DNA of 17,299 nucleotides from Anaerolineae bacterium (GCA_020433835.1 JAGRBY010000088.1:1-17299); one strand, 5' to 3'; positions 1 through 7,204 are shown, numbered from the stretch's first letter. A program made the numbers and translations. The notes: generated by a model from the letters alone, not told the origin.

Positions 1-2
1 AG

Positions 3-1787
3 CAGTTTTTACTATTTACATCTGAAGACGTCCATATTTTGGCAAAGCTTAATGGCTGGGCTAAACGTGTTGCTAAACCCTTAGCTAAGGATTTTTATGA
101 GCATCAGTTCTCTTTTCAGGAAAGTTTAGCTTTTTTCGAAGTACATGCCAAAAAGAAAAATATTTCACTTGCTCAACTACGCCAATCTCTGGAAAAGGCA
201 CAAGCTCAATATTTTTGTCAGATCTTTGAAGAAGCTATTAATGGAGGAAATTATGAAACAAGTTATTTTGAACGTCGGCTACACGTTGGGAAGTTGCACA
301 ATATTCTGAATCTTCCTCTTAAATGGTATATCGGTAGCTATTCATTATATCAAATACTTGTGTGTAGATATTTGAGGAGATATTATTTTTTTCGACCTCG
401 ATTTCGTTCCAAGGCCCAGAATGCTATCTTTAAAGTTTTTAATTATGATATTCAAGCGGTAGCAGATGCCTTCTTTTATGATTACCTAGAATCTATTGGG
501 CTTAACCTGGGTATTGTCAAGGTGGACTCTAGTGAGCATGATCTATCGGAATACTATGCTGATTTCAAGACCGCCATACATAGAACTCTCGTAGAGACAA
601 AAAAATCAACTAATCATTTATTGATAGCTGCCCATCAGTTAGCAGCGATTTCTGAGCAAACCGGACTAGCCATATCTCAAATAGCCGCCACAATGCATCA
701 AGTGTCGTATGGGATAGAGCAGCAAACTACCAGTGTTCTCAAATCATCTAACATAGTCGACTCCGTTTCCCAGGCGATTAATAATGTAGTTATTGGGACG
801 CAAAGACAAACGAAAGCTGTGACCAAATCTGCTGATATTGCTAATAGGATAGCTACTGATATTCGGAAGGTGAAAAGCAATGCTCAATCTGGTGCTAAAG
901 ATGCGGCCAAAACAGCACAGATGGCACGTGATGGAGTTGAAGTTGTCGAAGAGACTATCAAAAAAATGACAGCTATCAAAACCAAAGTAGGACTGTCTAC
1001 CCAAAAAGTACAAGAGATGGGGCAGCGTTCACTGCAAATAGGGATTATCGTCGAAACGATTAATAATATTGCATCACAAACCAATTTGCTCGCTCTTAAT
1101 GCCGCTACGGAAGCTGCCCGTGCTGGTGAATATGGGAAGGGGTTTTCCATGGTGGCCGATGAAGTACGCAGTTTGGCCAAGAAATCAGCAGAAGCGACTC
1201 AGAAAATTGCCGAATTGATCAAGGGTATTCAAGAGACAGTAGCTGAAGCTGTTATTGCCATGGAAGAAGGTGGTGCCGCTGTAGAAAGTGGGTTTAGCCG
1301 AGCTAATGATGCCGGACAAGCTTTAGCCAACGTTTTAAAGGCAGTAGAAGTTGTTGATGAACAGGTCAAAGATATTTCGATGGCTGCGCAAAACATGAGC
1401 TTCTCATCAAATGTATTTGCAAATATTACGGATGCAGTTTTAACCATAGTTGAAGAGAATACGGAGGCTACCCAAGAGATGGCAACTGGTTCTAATGAAA
1501 TTCTTCAGGTTATCAACAATATAGCCAGTGCGAGTAAAGTAAATAATGTAGCAGTGGAGGAGGTTGGTGCGGCGACGGAAGAGATGAGTGCTCAGGTAGA
1601 AGAAGTGAGCGCCTCGGCTCAAATTTTAAGCCAAATGGCTCAGTCTTTACAACAGGTTGTAGCCCAATTTAACTTTCTCCAGGATACGCCTCTATCGAAC
1701 GATGTGTTGTCCAAGTCTGTGGTCACAGCCGCGAAAGTTTATGACCACTCCTATGAAGATACTTTGACAGTTATGATTAATAATTGA
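3..1787 (+). CDS. Globin-coupled methyl-accepting chemotaxis protein (soluble oxygen/redox sensor), 5' partial
   Basis: A cytoplasmic chemoreceptor of the HemAT (globin-coupled sensor) type. Numbered from a TTG codon at 39, residues 1-155 form a protoglobin domain. The segment KLHNILNLPLKWYIGSY carries the expected proximal heme His (H87). Residues about 190-545 are an MCP signalling coiled coil, with the conserved hairpin tip QTNLLALNAATEAARAGE near residues 347-363, which contacts CheA/CheW in this family. No transmembrane helix or HAMP domain is visible, so ligand sensing should be cytosolic. The frame stays open to the left edge, and the extra codons (FTSEDVHI before the TTG) match the usual pre-globin helix. 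The real start therefore lies outside the window and the TTG is not the start. No che genes are nearby, so its pathway (flagella, pili or other output) cannot be told from here. Confidence 0.9.
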   Translation, partial: QFLLFTSEDVHILAKLNGWAKRVAKPLAKDFYEHQFSFQESLAFFEVHAKKKNISLAQLRQSLEKAQAQYFCQIFEEAINGGNYETSYFERRLHVGKLHNILNLPLKWYIGSYSLYQILVCRYLRRYYFFRPRFRSKAQNAIFKVFNYDIQAVADAFFYDYLESIGLNLGIVKVDSSEHDLSEYYADFKTAIHRTLVETKKSTNHLLIAAHQLAAISEQTGLAISQIAATMHQVSYGIEQQTTSVLKSSNIVDSVSQAINNVVIGTQRQTKAVTKSADIANRIATDIRKVKSNAQSGAKDAAKTAQMARDGVEVVEETIKKMTAIKTKVGLSTQKVQEMGQRSLQIGIIVETINNIASQTNLLALNAATEAARAGEYGKGFSMVADEVRSLAKKSAEATQKIAELIKGIQETVAEAVIAMEEGGAAVESGFSRANDAGQALANVLKAVEVVDEQVKDISMAAQNMSFSSNVFANITDAVLTIVEENTEATQEMATGSNEILQVINNIASASKVNNVAVEEVGAATEEMSAQVEEVSASAQILSQMAQSLQQVVAQFNFLQDTPLSNDVLSKSVVTAAKVYDHSYEDTLTVMINN

Positions 1788-1839
1788 TACTGACGATAAT
1801 TCGTTATTCTATATACCTCTATTAATATAAATTGTGATG

Positions 1840-1845
1840 TATAAT
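1840..1845 (+). promoter_or_regulatory. Candidate -10 box for msrA
   Basis: A perfect TATAAT lies about 120 nt upstream of the msrA start in an AT-rich gap. There is no recognisable -35 box at 16-18 nt spacing, so this is a weak call. Transcription from it would start near 1852. Confidence 0.3.
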
Positions 1846-1853
1846 AAGTGAAG

Positions 1854-1882
1854 TATCAATCCGCCCTCTAAGAAGATTGATA
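1854..1882 (+). repeat. Inverted repeat between chemoreceptor gene and msrA
   Basis: TATCAATC (1854-1861) and GATTGATA (1875-1882) are perfect 8-nt inverted arms around a 13-nt loop. No T-run follows. It could be a weak terminator for the chemoreceptor gene or a 5' leader hairpin for msrA. Confidence 0.4.
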
Positions 1883-1964
1883 TATTGGTGATGTTGAGGT
1901 TAATCTCCTCGTAAGATCTTTCATCTAGAATAAGACAAAATAATCATACAAAGGAGTTTTCTAA

Positions 1965-2654
1965 ATGGAAGTGATCAACAAAACCGTGACCATCCCACCC
2001 ATCGATGCCGCTGCACCGAACGTAACGCAAACCGCCACATTTGCTTTAGGTTGATTTTGGGGACCGGACGCCCAGTTTGGGAGTCTCAAAGGGGTTGTGT
2101 GTACTCGCGTTGGATACACCGGCGGTAAAAAAGATAATCCCACCTACTACAGCCTCGGCGACCATACCGAGACACTGCAAATCGATTACGATCCGGCAGT
2201 GATTACCTATGATGAACTGTTGGCGATATTCTGGAGTAGCCATAACCCAACCCGCCGGATGTGGAGCCAGCAGTACAAAGCCGCCATCTTCGTTCACGAT
2301 GATCGACAACGGCGTCAGGCCGAACGATCGAAAGCAGCCATTTCTGAGGAAAAGGTGGGGCGTTTCTTCAACCGAACCATCCACACTGAAATCATTCCGG
2401 CCTCGACCTTTTATCGCGCGGAGAATTATCACCACAAATATCTACTACAGCATTCGCCACAAATTTGGGATGAGATACGTGAGATTTATCATAAGCCATC
2501 GGACTGGATTAACTCGACAGCCGCCGCTCGGTTAAACGGCTATGTAGGCGGCTATGGCACATTAGGGCAATTGGAAGAAGAGATTGACATTTTGGGGCTT
2601 TCCCCAATTGGGCAGAAACAGCTGTGGAAGATCGTGCAGCGATTTGGGAAATAG
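1965..2654 (+). CDS. msrA: Peptide-methionine (S)-S-oxide reductase MsrA, predicted selenoprotein (TGA at 2052-2054 = Sec30)
   Basis: Reduces methionine-S-sulfoxide in oxidised proteins. The ATG at 1965 has a strong Shine-Dalgarno, AAAGGAG (1950-1956), 8 nt upstream. Read from there, the frame gives ATFALG, then TGA, then FWGPDAQFG. The TGA sits exactly at the catalytic Cys of the family motif GCFWG. The frame then runs to TAG at 2654 as a typical MsrA: GYTGG (50-54), NPTY with Y61, DHTE with E69 (equivalents of E. coli Tyr82 and Glu94), and FYRAENYHHKY near 149-159. All catalytic residues except the Cys are intact, and a SECIS-like hairpin lies just after the TGA. I therefore call a 229-residue selenoprotein, not a pseudogene. 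No C-terminal resolving Cys is present; the only Cys is C46. Sec genes (selA, selB, selC, selD) are not in the window. The alternatives are a sequencing error or a recent nonsense mutation. Confidence 0.88.
2066..2086 (+). promoter_or_regulatory. Bacterial SECIS-like hairpin for selenocysteine insertion
   Basis: Directly downstream of the in-frame TGA, GGAC (2066-2069) pairs with GTCT (2083-2086), including one G-U pair. After a G/A mismatch, CCCA (2071-2074) pairs with TGGG (2078-2081), closing the three-base loop GTT (2075-2077). The loop lies 20 nt after the TGA and starts with G followed by U. This fits the general bacterial SECIS pattern: a short stem-loop within the coding region, a G at the start of the apical loop, and about 16-37 nt from the UGA. 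SelB would bind the loop. The fold was drawn by eye, with no energy calculation. Confidence 0.75.
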
Positions 2655-2672
2655 TGAATAAATACTGAGCAG

Positions 2673-2707
2673 GGAGTAAGGAGATAAATCAATTACCTCC
2701 TTACTCC
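2673..2707 (+). terminator. Hairpin after msrA, probable terminator
   Basis: GGAGTAAGGAG (2673-2683) and CTCCTTACTCC (2697-2707) form a perfect 11-bp stem with a 13-nt loop, starting 18 nt after the msrA stop. There is no U-tract, so it may act as a factor-dependent terminator or as a 3' stabilising hairpin. Confidence 0.6.
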
Positions 2708-3080
2708 ATAACCTGGACAAGCCAGAACCAAAATAATTTGACTTGTTTACCATTGGTCGAGTATAGTGATGAAGGTCAATTCGATAGGCACCCTTTTTGA
2801 GCTGTTTCTACAGCCACCTAATGCGCTACAAATAGCGCCTATTGTCTGCTAAGAAGTTGGCCGACAACGGATGACAACCGGTCATACATTTAACGCTACA
2901 GCGTTCCCCTCTAAAAAAGAGGAATACCCTTTTGAACCGCTTGTCGAATACTCTCCCAATGAGCCGAACAATCTCAATTTGCTCGGTCTTTTGTATTTCT
3001 CAAAATAGCCTCTTTCTGCCCTTTTCTTGCTTTTTTGGTCAGAAGTGGCTTGGTTAGATACTATGTGCATCCGAAGATAT

Positions 3081-3102
3081 GGTTATTTAACCTCCAATAA
3101 CC
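3081..3102 (-). terminator. Possible terminator hairpin after the sirtuin gene
   Basis: The arms GGTTATT (3081-3087) and AATAACC (3096-3102) form a perfect 7-bp stem with an 8-nt loop. It starts 11 nt past the sirtuin stop on the minus strand. No T-run follows, so the call is weak. Confidence 0.35.
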
Positions 3103-3113
3103 AATTACCTCTA

Positions 3114-3911
3114 TCAATGTTCAATAAAATAGCGCCAAATTTTCTCCATTGCCTCAGCCGCTCGCAGCCTTAAGCGATAGGTTACAATATCTGAGATGGG
3201 AGTGTCGGACGGGTTGATTTCTACGGTTGGTATGCCTTGATAGCTGGCGTCGATGACCGGTCTTAGGATATAGGGGAACGAACTTGAGGTGCCAATGGCG
3301 ATGACGAGATTAACGGGTTGTGACGCCAACTCGACCATGCCCATAACGGCTTCATCCGGCAGTTGCTCACCAAAAAGCACTACATTGGGTCTGATTAACC
3401 CCCCACAGTGCGGGCATAGAGGCGGTAGTTGGGGCTGCACTTCGTAATTGGCAACCAGGTCGGCAGCTAAGAAATCGGTATGGCAGCTAACGCAGTACAG
3501 GTCGAAGGCATGGCCGTGAACCTCGATGAGTTTGGTACTACCAGCTGCTCGGTGAAATCCGTCGATATTTTGTGTTAAAACCACAGATTTTGGTTTACGC
3601 TGCTGGATCAAAGCGATGATTTCGTGCGCTCGATTGAATTGGGCACCGTGACAAGCAGCACCCAGTTGCCAGAGATATTTCCAGGTAATGTCGGGACGCC
3701 GGTGAAACATTGTGCTGCTTAACGCGGTTTCGATGGTGATACCTTCCTCAGTGACTTGATCGTGATACAGGCCCCCCACCCCGCGATAGGTTGGCAGCCC
3801 GGAGTCAGCTGAAATACCAGCCCCGGTGATAAAAAGAATACGCTCGGCCTTGTTGATGGCTGAGGCAACGCATTGAATTGTTTTCGTGGTATCGTTTTGT
3901 TGAGTAATCAT
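3114..3911 (-). CDS. Sir2-family NAD-dependent protein deacylase (sirtuin)
   Basis: Removes acyl groups from protein lysines using NAD+, giving nicotinamide and O-acyl-ADP-ribose. At 265 residues it is a normal-length single-domain sirtuin. Visible motifs in order: GAGISADSGLPTYRG (30-44, NAD binding), TQNIDGFH (113-120), catalytic His in EVHG (H132), a zinc ribbon C140-x2-C143 ... C166-x2-C169, IRPNVVLFGE (173-182) and GTSSS (207-211). The Tyr-x-x-Arg pair of the SIRT5/CobB class is not obvious after the NAD loop, so the acyl preference is open. It starts 43 nt downstream of the double-kinase gene on the same strand and is probably cotranscribed with it. AAGG lies about 10 nt before the ATG. 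The annotation cobB is possible but the subclass is unsure. Confidence 0.92.
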   Translation of the reverse strand: MITQQNDTTKTIQCVASAINKAERILFITGAGISADSGLPTYRGVGGLYHDQVTEEGITIETALSSTMFHRRPDITWKYLWQLGAACHGAQFNRAHEIIALIQQRKPKSVVLTQNIDGFHRAAGSTKLIEVHGHAFDLYCVSCHTDFLAADLVANYEVQPQLPPLCPHCGGLIRPNVVLFGEQLPDEAVMGMVELASQPVNLVIAIGTSSSFPYILRPVIDASYQGIPTVEINPSDTPISDIVTYRLRLRAAEAMEKIWRYFIEH

Positions 3912-3954
3912 TAAGTAGTAACCTTTTCTCTGGGAGATGCCTAAGGATAATCTT

Positions 3955-5889
3955 TTAATTCAAACTTACCAAATCATCTGTTAGGCGTCGTAAGAGCATC
4001 CGTCCACTTGCTAATTCTATCACGTCGTGAGCAAACGCACCTGCAGAGGGGTATCGCTCCGCTGGATTTTTGGCTAACACACGATCAATAATTTTTTGAC
4101 ATTCCGGCGACAAAGAAGGATTGATCTCACTAAGTCGGGGAATTGGTTGGGTTATATGCGCCAGCAGAGTCGCATATGAGGTAGGATTTGGGTAGGGCGC
4201 TTGGCCGACTAAAGCCTCGAAAAAGATAACGCCAAGTGAGTAAATATCGCTACGGGCATCTGGTTGGTAGGGCGTTTTATTGAGGGAAGCCTCGGCCTGT
4301 TCTGGACTCATGTATGTGGGTGTCCCGCCCACTTGTTGAGCCGTGTCCTCGCTAAAACCAGTTTGTTCAAGGATGGTAGCGATCCCAAAATCGGATAGGA
4401 AAGCTTCACCAGCGGCATTAAACATAATATTGGCTGACTTTACATCTTGATGAATAATGTTTCGTCGATGGGCTTCATCTAATGCCGCCGCCACGCGCTT
4501 GATAATCTTGGCTGTTTGACGCAAGTCCAGCAATTTTTTACCTATGCGGTCGGCTAACGTTCCACCGGGCAAATATTGCATGACGATATGGGGTTGATCC
4601 TGGTGTTCGCCAAAGTCGTATATGCGCACAACGGCTTCGTGATTGAATTTAGCAACCAGTTCGGCTTCGCGTTGAAAATTCTGGCGAAACTCTGGCGCAA
4701 AAGAAAAAACACATGGCAAAACTTTTATCGCTACTTGCCGATTGGTCTGCGGATCGTAGCCCCGGTACACAACACCCATCGCACCCCGGCCAAGCTCCTC
4801 TTGAACATGGTAGCGCCCGATAGATTTCTCGACTGAGCCGGCCTCTGCTGTGAGAGGCGATGCAAGGTTATCAGGCGATGGGTCTACCGGGTTTGATGTT
4901 GATGTAGTGGATAACGACTCGGTAATCGGCTCGAAATACCAACGCCCAGAAACGATTTCTTCGGCGTGTTGAGCCAGATGCGTGGCTGTTTTATAGCGAT
5001 CATCCGGATTTTTAGCCATTGCCCGGTCAATGAGCGCCTGGTACGTGCGTGGCAAATTCGGTTTGATGCTTCGTAGTTGAGGTGTCGGCTCGGTAATTCG
5101 AGCCAGTGCTGCCTCATATCGGTTGCTGGCCTGATAGGGCAACTGGCCAGTTAAGGCTTCGAAAATGGTGACGCCCAGGGCATAAATGTCGCTTTTTTCA
5201 TCGGTAATAATTGCATCCTCAGCCTTTAAAGCAGCAGCCTGTTCCGGGCTGATGTAATCGAGCTGGAGCTGAATGGCATCCTGACTCCCCTCACCGGCTG
5301 TGGCTTCAGTGAATTGGGTGATCCCGAAATCGGATAGGTAAGCCTGGTCTTCGCCATCGAAAAGAATATTGCCAGGGTTGACTTGACCGTGGATGATGCC
5401 TTGTTGGTGGGCTTGGTCAAGTGCGCTTGCGATACGCTTAATAATAGGCACCATGTCACGAAGCGTATAGGTTTTTTCGGCTAGACGTCGCTCAAGCGTG
5501 CCGCCGGCTAAATAGGGCATGACCACAAAGGGATGGTCATCGGTCTCGCCAAAGTCAAAAACTTGCACAATTGATGGATGTTCCAGTGCTGCAATGACCT
5601 TGATTTCGCTCTGAAATCGTTGGTAAAAATCATTTGTTACTGAGAAACTGGGCAAAAGCGCTCTTATAGCGACATCGCGCCCTAATTTTGGATCCCATCC
5701 TCGATAAACCATTGTGTTGCCGCGCTGTCCCAATTCTGCTCGAATTTCATATCGACCGATAGTTGGGTAGGATTGGGATGGGGTTGATGCAGGCACGTTT
5801 TTAGGCTTCGATAACAAAAGTTTATTCAATAAGTTGTCTTTTAATGAAGCAAGACGTTGCTGCCAGCGATGGTAAATTGAAGGCATCAT
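3955..5889 (-). CDS. Tandem-domain protein: N-terminal pseudokinase plus C-terminal Ser/Thr protein kinase
   Basis: A 644-residue protein with two PknB-like kinase folds. Domain 1 (about 44-315) looks catalytically dead. The Gly loop is degenerate (ELGQRGNTMVYRG), the beta3 Lys is replaced (VAIR, R76), and the catalytic HRD is HGQ (167-169) within HGQVNPGNIL. DFG (187-189) and SPE (214-216) remain. Domain 2 (about 357-630) keeps a good Gly loop (ELGRGAMGVVYRG), VAIK (K389), HQD with catalytic D482, N487, DFG (500-502), and SPE (528-530). It should be active, although it is a non-RD type (Gln before Asp). A linker rich in Ser, Thr and Pro (320-355) separates the two. No transmembrane helix or sensor domain is seen, so it should be cytosolic. 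By analogy with other pseudokinase-kinase tandems, domain 1 may regulate domain 2 (inference). ATG 5889 and ATG 5886 are both possible starts. Confidence 0.9.
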   Translation of the reverse strand: MMPSIYHRWQQRLASLKDNLLNKLLLSKPKNVPASTPSQSYPTIGRYEIRAELGQRGNTMVYRGWDPKLGRDVAIRALLPSFSVTNDFYQRFQSEIKVIAALEHPSIVQVFDFGETDDHPFVVMPYLAGGTLERRLAEKTYTLRDMVPIIKRIASALDQAHQQGIIHGQVNPGNILFDGEDQAYLSDFGITQFTEATAGEGSQDAIQLQLDYISPEQAAALKAEDAIITDEKSDIYALGVTIFEALTGQLPYQASNRYEAALARITEPTPQLRSIKPNLPRTYQALIDRAMAKNPDDRYKTATHLAQHAEEIVSGRWYFEPITESLSTTSTSNPVDPSPDNLASPLTAEAGSVEKSIGRYHVQEELGRGAMGVVYRGYDPQTNRQVAIKVLPCVFSFAPEFRQNFQREAELVAKFNHEAVVRIYDFGEHQDQPHIVMQYLPGGTLADRIGKKLLDLRQTAKIIKRVAAALDEAHRRNIIHQDVKSANIMFNAAGEAFLSDFGIATILEQTGFSEDTAQQVGGTPTYMSPEQAEASLNKTPYQPDARSDIYSLGVIFFEALVGQAPYPNPTSYATLLAHITQPIPRLSEINPSLSPECQKIIDRVLAKNPAERYPSAGAFAHDVIELASGRMLLRRLTDDLVSLN

Positions 5890-5966
5890 AAGTTGCTCTC
5901 ACTGTTTTTAACCATTAAAAGGTAAATAACCGTGCCTGTTGAAATCCTGAATACTAGGGGGTGAAG

Positions 5967-5996
5967 TTTATAGAGATATATACGTAAGCCTGACAA
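5967..5996 (-). promoter_or_regulatory. Sigma-70-type promoter for the double-kinase/sirtuin unit
   Basis: On the minus strand, TTGTCA (5996-5991) is followed after 18 nt by TATAAA (5972-5967). Each box is one base from consensus. The start would be near 5960, giving a leader of about 70 nt before the kinase ATG. Confidence 0.6.
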
Positions 5997-6493
5997 TGGG
6001 TAAGTACGGTTATTTTACCATCAGAGGTTTATATGAACAATCTGCATTTGCTCAGTCTTCAAAGATAGTTATTCGGCCAATTTGCTCCCTTCGTTTTGTC
6101 AAATAGCCAGGATATGTGGGATACATAGACTTTTAGAGGTAAAAAATAAAGCTTTCTTGCGCTTTAAATTCTGTTCACTGTTAAACTCAGGACTGTACCG
6201 TTTTGTCATACACGACTTGTCATAGCAACAGATTATAAAACGCACCTGTTCCCTAATTGTGAAAAATCGAGTAAGCTGATTAAACTGGTTTTTCGCAGTC
6301 GCTAACTATAGGGCCTTGGAAAGTTATAATGGTGTTGCGAAAGATGTTTTAAGGAACTTCTTTATCCTTATCCAATCTTGAAAGCATACTTTGGAGATTG
6401 ATTGGCAATAATTGCTAGGCAGGAGTATCGTAAAAGTTTGCGAGCGTTATGCCTTTATGAGGAAACGACAGGAAAGCTGGCTGCTTGAAATAA

Positions 6494-6553
6494 TCTTACG
6501 CCTTTTGACAAGGCAAAGCAAAAATATTCGTTCTTGAAAAGAAGGGCGTAAGA
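6494..6553. repeat. Inverted repeat with long loop
   Basis: TCTTACGCC (6494-6502) and GGCGTAAGA (6545-6553) are perfect 9-nt inverted arms separated by 42 nt. A smaller nested hairpin, GCCTT/AAGGC (6500-6514), competes with the left arm. It lies downstream of the zinc-ribbon gene on the minus strand and could be part of its transcript end. Confidence 0.4.
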
Positions 6554-6610
6554 AAAATATTATAGATGTAATACGCCTATGCTTTGGCTGAAGTTATAGG
6601 GTGTTAAGAA

Positions 6611-6931
6611 TTACGATCCGTTTTCAACAAAGATAGGATTGGGTTTTGTTACCGGCTGGTCGGACTCAGGCGGCCGGTTAGGGAAGGTGATACCTGGTTT
6701 TGGTCGTTTGCTGCTTGACTGCGGGTCGATATTAATAATTTTGGGTGAAGGACGCTTCTCTTCAGCAGCAGGTTTAATGCTTACGGGTGGTGCTGGTGTT
6801 GGGGCAGGTACAACGCCGTGGATAGCGCCACATTTATGGCAATAGACAAGCAAAAACATCCGCATGTCTTCGACGGCCAGTGAGTCGATTCCACGTGCGT
6901 TACAATAGGGGCATTTAGGTGTTGTTGACAT
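6611..6931 (-). CDS. Small zinc-ribbon protein with Pro-rich tail, function unknown
   Basis: A 106-residue protein not assigned to a named family. Residues 7-36 form a compact zinc-ribbon-like unit, CPYC (7-10) and CHKC (31-34), that probably binds one zinc ion. After about residue 42 the chain is rich in Pro, Ser and Lys and likely disordered. The start is well supported: GGAGG lies 7 nt before the ATG at 6931. It lies about 85 nt downstream of tRNA-Val on the same strand. There is no membrane segment or signal peptide. Zinc ribbons of this size often bind nucleic acid or a protein partner, but nothing here says which. Confidence 0.75.
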   Translation of the reverse strand: MSTTPKCPYCNARGIDSLAVEDMRMFLLVYCHKCGAIHGVVPAPTPAPPVSIKPAAEEKRPSPKIINIDPQSSSKRPKPGITFPNRPPESDQPVTKPNPIFVENGS

Positions 6932-7017
6932 GTGAGACCTCCGGTTACTAGGAGCCAGTTATTAAAGAACCGTCGGCCTCTCCTCTTTCAGCAGTCAGTC
7001 ATACCGTTGTTAAAAAA

Positions 7018-7091
7018 TGGGCGATATTGGACTCGAACCAATGACCCCCTCGGTGTAAGCGAGGTGCTCTAGCCAACTGAGCTAATCGCCC
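7018..7091 (-). tRNA. tRNA-Val (anticodon TAC)
   Basis: The minus strand folds as a complete tRNA. The acceptor arms GGGCGAT and ATCGCCC pair, and A73 is the discriminator. The D-arm has GCTCAGTTGGCTAGAGC. The anticodon stem CCTCG/CGAGG closes loop CTTACAC with anticodon TAC (7057-7055). The T-arm contains GGTTCGAGTCC. CCA is not encoded. A run of six T follows the gene directly on the minus strand and may end transcription. Confidence 0.97.
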
Positions 7092-7103
7092 GTAACAACA
7101 AAG

Positions 7104-7132
7104 ATTATAACTTAAATCGGGTAAAGTAGCAA
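7104..7132 (-). promoter_or_regulatory. Promoter of tRNA-Val
   Basis: On the minus strand, TTGCTA (7132-7127), a 17-nt spacer and a perfect TATAAT (7109-7104) end 12 nt before the tRNA 5' end. Both position and spacing suit a tRNA promoter. Confidence 0.7.
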
Positions 7133-7204
7133 GGGGTGAATGTAAATCCGTAAATTTTGACGATGGGTTTGCCCACTTCGCTGCCGTGGCTAAAATTAGC
7201 GCTT

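Larger units (their letters stand above)
2655..3113. other. Intergenic region with several small hairpins, no gene seen
   Basis: This 459-nt gap lies between the ends of msrA and the sirtuin gene. Besides the 11-bp hairpin after msrA it holds GCTGT/ACAGC (2801-2814), GCGCTA-caaa-TAGCGC (2823-2838), AACGCT/AGCGTT near 2892-2905, and GGTTATT/AATAACC (3081-3102). A 62-codon reverse frame (3070-2882) shows no family motif and low-complexity composition, so I do not call it. The cluster of hairpins suggests terminators or a decayed repeat element. Confidence 0.5.
5890..6610. other. Long AT-rich intergenic region, no gene recognised
   Basis: These 721 nt have no convincing reading frame on either strand. 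I found no signatures of tmRNA, RNase P RNA, SRP RNA or tRNA. Visible elements are the kinase promoter at 5967-5996, a repeated TTGTCATA (6203-6210 and 6217-6224, 14 nt apart), and a 9-bp inverted repeat TCTTACGCC/GGCGTAAGA (6494-6502 and 6545-6553). The left part (6035-6059) resembles 2966-2990, so part of the gap may be a diverged dispersed repeat. Confidence 0.55.

Noticed and set aside
2052..2054. Nonsense mutation making msrA a pseudogene
   Set aside because: The stop falls exactly on the catalytic Cys codon, is specifically TGA, is followed by a SECIS-like hairpin, and the rest of the gene shows no decay. It cannot be fully excluded without the genome's sel genes.
2097..2654. A 185-residue MsrA starting at GTG 2097
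   Set aside because: It would lack the whole active-site motif and has no ribosome binding site, whereas ATG 1965 has a strong one and the frame is continuous apart from the TGA at the catalytic position.
2882..3070. 62-codon reverse frame
   Set aside because: No motif, Lys/Ser-rich low-complexity composition, and it runs through several hairpins.
6505..6530. Promoter from the perfect TTGACA at 6505-6510
   Set aside because: No acceptable -10 box at 16-18 nt spacing and no gene downstream on that strand.
6639..6845. 68-codon forward frame opposite the zinc-ribbon gene
   Set aside because: A shadow of the Pro-rich tail; the minus-strand frame has the CxxC motifs and a GGAGG ribosome binding site.
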